Positions 6,691 to 7,729 of a stretch of 7,729 bases of DNA are shown in pieces (position 1 is the first letter of the stretch; each line of letters starts with the position of its first letter). The notes under the pieces were generated by a model that worked only from the letters and a program-made list of their open reading frames with translations, was not told the origin of the DNA and did not search any database. The translations under genes and the position numbers were made by a program. The DNA lies in assembly GCA_021790955.1 (NCBI GenBank), contig JAJYFI010000069.1, positions 1 through 7,729 on the forward strand, written 5' to 3'. The stretch comes from a bacterium (lineage in GTDB: Bacteria > Elusimicrobiota > Elusimicrobia > UBA1565 > UBA9628).

Positions 6691-6696
6691 AGTATA
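6691..6696 (-). promoter_or_regulatory. -10 box directly before the barrel gene
   Basis: On the minus strand the sequence reads CTTG-TATACT followed by nine bases (CTTTCCCGC) and then the ATG at 6681. A start of transcription 6-8 nt after the hexamer would leave only one to three untranslated bases. There is no Shine-Dalgarno sequence. No good -35 hexamer is seen at 16-18 nt. The same CTTG-n-TATACT sequence occurs divergently before the Nudix gene. Confidence 0.5.
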
Positions 6697-6733
6697 CAAG
6701 ATTGGCTTCCGATCGCTCCCAGACGATATCGAC

Positions 6734-6783
6734 GCAGAAGCCCGCTAAAAGCTCGATTGCTGGGCTTCTTGATATACTTCTGC
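6734..6783. repeat. Nested inverted repeat upstream of the Nudix gene
   Basis: The arm AGAAGCCC (6736-6743) is matched by GGGCTTCT (6762-6769), 18 bases away. The overlapping arm GCAGAAG (6734-6740) is also matched by CTTCTGC (6777-6783), which reaches the Nudix start codon. So one left arm can pair with two right arms lying on either side of the TATACT box, and CTTCT is directly repeated around that box. It could be an operator for a regulator of the Nudix gene or of both divergent genes, or chance. Confidence 0.4.
6770..6778 (+). promoter_or_regulatory. Extended -10 promoter element directly before the Nudix gene
   Basis: The sequence TGA-TATACT is an extended -10 element. Five bases (TCTGC) separate it from the ATG at 6784, so transcription is expected to begin at the A of the ATG or next to it. 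No Shine-Dalgarno sequence is present. A standard -35 hexamer is not visible at 16-18 nt upstream. Confidence 0.55.
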
Positions 6784-7230
6784 ATGCCTTCGCCGCTCCC
6801 CGCTCATGCTTCCGATCCTTTGCGGTTCAGCCTGCGCATCTACGGCGTTCTCGTCGAAGCGGGCCTTCTCCTCATGACCCGGAGCATTTTCCTTGGGCGC
6901 GAGTTCGTAAATTTTCCGGGGGGCGGAGTCGAGCTAGGGGAGGCCCCTTTGGCGGCCCTGAGACGCGAGTTCCTGGAGGAGACCGGACTGACGGTCAAGC
7001 CGCAACGCGTCCTCTACGCGAGCGAAGGCTTCCACCGCTCGACCCAGGTCCCGATGCAGATCGTGAGCGTCTACTGGCTCGTCACGCGCGGCCGCGGCGC
7101 GCTGAAGGCCGCAGGAAACGGCGAAGACGTCGTTTCTCTTTTCTGGGCTCCTCTTGGCAGGATCCCAACGCGCGAAATGTTCCCAGCGGACTTGGAATTT
7201 GTCCGCCGTCTGCCCCGGCTCCTTAAATAA
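6784..7230 (+). CDS. Nudix hydrolase family protein
   Basis: This is a 148-residue single-domain protein with a complete Nudix box at residues 47-69 (G-x5-E-x7-REFLEETGL), the magnesium-binding catalytic helix that hydrolyses a nucleoside diphosphate linked to another group. The segment FVNFPGGGVELGE before it is typical of the fold. The rest contains the expected strands, such as QIVSVYWLVTRG (92-103). The substrate cannot be told; oxidised nucleotides, nucleotide sugars and dinucleotides are all possible. The ATG is chosen because a -10 box ends 5 nt before it, so longer upstream in-frame extension would not be transcribed from this promoter. The stop overlaps the stop of the convergent gene by 8 bp. 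It is divergent from the barrel gene, with about 100 bp of shared promoter region. Confidence 0.92.
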   Translation: MPSPLPAHASDPLRFSLRIYGVLVEAGLLLMTRSIFLGREFVNFPGGGVELGEAPLAALRREFLEETGLTVKPQRVLYASEGFHRSTQVPMQIVSVYWLVTRGRGALKAAGNGEDVVSLFWAPLGRIPTREMFPADLEFVRRLPRLLK

Positions 7231-7729
7231 CGCCCAGCTCTCTTCCGACGAGACGGAATTTCTCAAGGGCCCGGTCCAAGTCCTCGGGGGAATGCCCCGC
7301 CGTGACGATGGTCCTAAGCCTCTCCTTGCCGCGGGCGACGATCGGGTAACCGATCGAGAGGGCGAACACCCCCTCCTCGAAGAGCCGTTCGCTCATGCGC
7401 CGCGCCTTCTCGGTATCCCCCACCATGACGGGAGTGATCGGGGTTTCGCTCAAGCCGGTGTTGAAGCCCAGCTTCCTGAGGCCTTCCTTAAAATGCCGGG
7501 CCCTATCCCATAGCGTCGCAAGCCGCTCGGGCTTGTTTTCCATCACGTCGAGGGCCTGCAGACACGTCGCGATGCCCGAGGGTGTTTGCCAGGTAGAAAA
7601 AACGAACGGACGTCCGGTCGCGCGCAGATAATCCGCGAGATCCCGGCTTCCCGCCGCGTAGCCCCCGACCGACGCGACGGCCTTCGACAGCGTTCCGATC
7701 TGCACCTGGATTCTTTTTGAAAGCCCGAA
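7223..7729 (-). CDS. Alpha-oxoamine synthase family enzyme (glycine C-acetyltransferase / 8-amino-7-oxononanoate synthase type), C-terminal part
   Basis: The gene runs off the right edge; the last 168 codons are visible and the N-terminal half is missing. The PLP-binding lysine lies in IGTLSKAVASVGGYAAG (Lys16 of the visible part), the pattern of the family that condenses an acyl-CoA with an amino acid. The C-terminal domain carries ITPVMVGD, LFEEGVFALSIGYPIVARGKERLR and TIVTAGHSPEDLDRALE, which fits Kbl (threonine breakdown, acetyl-CoA plus glycine) or BioF (biotin synthesis, pimeloyl-ACP/CoA plus alanine). The visible part does not separate these, and no threonine dehydrogenase or other biotin gene lies in the window. 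The downstream end overlaps the Nudix gene tail to tail. Confidence 0.92.
   Translation of the reverse strand, partial: FGLSKRIQVQIGTLSKAVASVGGYAAGSRDLADYLRATGRPFVFSTWQTPSGIATCLQALDVMENKPERLATLWDRARHFKEGLRKLGFNTGLSETPITPVMVGDTEKARRMSERLFEEGVFALSIGYPIVARGKERLRTIVTAGHSPEDLDRALEKFRLVGRELGVI

Noticed and set aside
6610..6783. An upstream extension of the Nudix reading frame.
   Set aside because: It would overlap the start of the divergent barrel gene and the promoter region; the family's domain begins after the ATG at 6784.

Overview
This is a GC-rich window of ordinary, densely packed bacterial chromosome. Two genes look like products of a diderm (Gram-negative-type) bacterium: a predicted outer-membrane beta-barrel and a co-oriented exported basic protein. 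The core enzymes are clear but their subfamilies are not those of the standard model organisms. A threonyl-tRNA synthetase lacking the TGS domain, an unusual E1 alpha subunit and several genes without a Shine-Dalgarno sequence suggest an under-sampled lineage. The sequence alone does not let me name the phylum.

Left part (1-2969, all minus strand): tRNA-Val(GAC), then thrS, then a type I glyceraldehyde-3-phosphate dehydrogenase gene (gap). These form one co-directional series. The mature tRNA ends only 19 nt before the thrS ATG, and gap follows 52 nt after thrS with a strong ribosome binding site. Middle part (3076-5555, plus strand): the alpha and beta genes of a thiamine-diphosphate 2-oxoacid dehydrogenase E1, 6 nt apart, followed by a gene for a small exported helical protein. 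No E2 or E3 gene is present. A hairpin terminator at 5564-5606 closes this unit and also serves the convergent unit on the other side.

Right part: on the minus strand (6681 down to 5625), an outer-membrane barrel gene and a 133-residue, very arginine-rich exported protein, 13 nt apart. Divergent from them is a Nudix hydrolase gene (6784-7230, plus strand). Its stop codon overlaps the stop of a convergent gene that runs off the window, an alpha-oxoamine synthase family enzyme (Kbl/BioF type).

The most interesting signal is in how genes start. Three genes that open a transcription unit (E1 alpha, the barrel gene and the Nudix gene) have a TATAAA or TATACT box ending only 5-9 nt before the start codon and no Shine-Dalgarno sequence. 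Downstream genes of the units (gap, E1 beta, the exported proteins) do have one. This suggests leaderless mRNAs for unit-opening genes. I found no defence system, CRISPR array, insertion sequence or phage gene.
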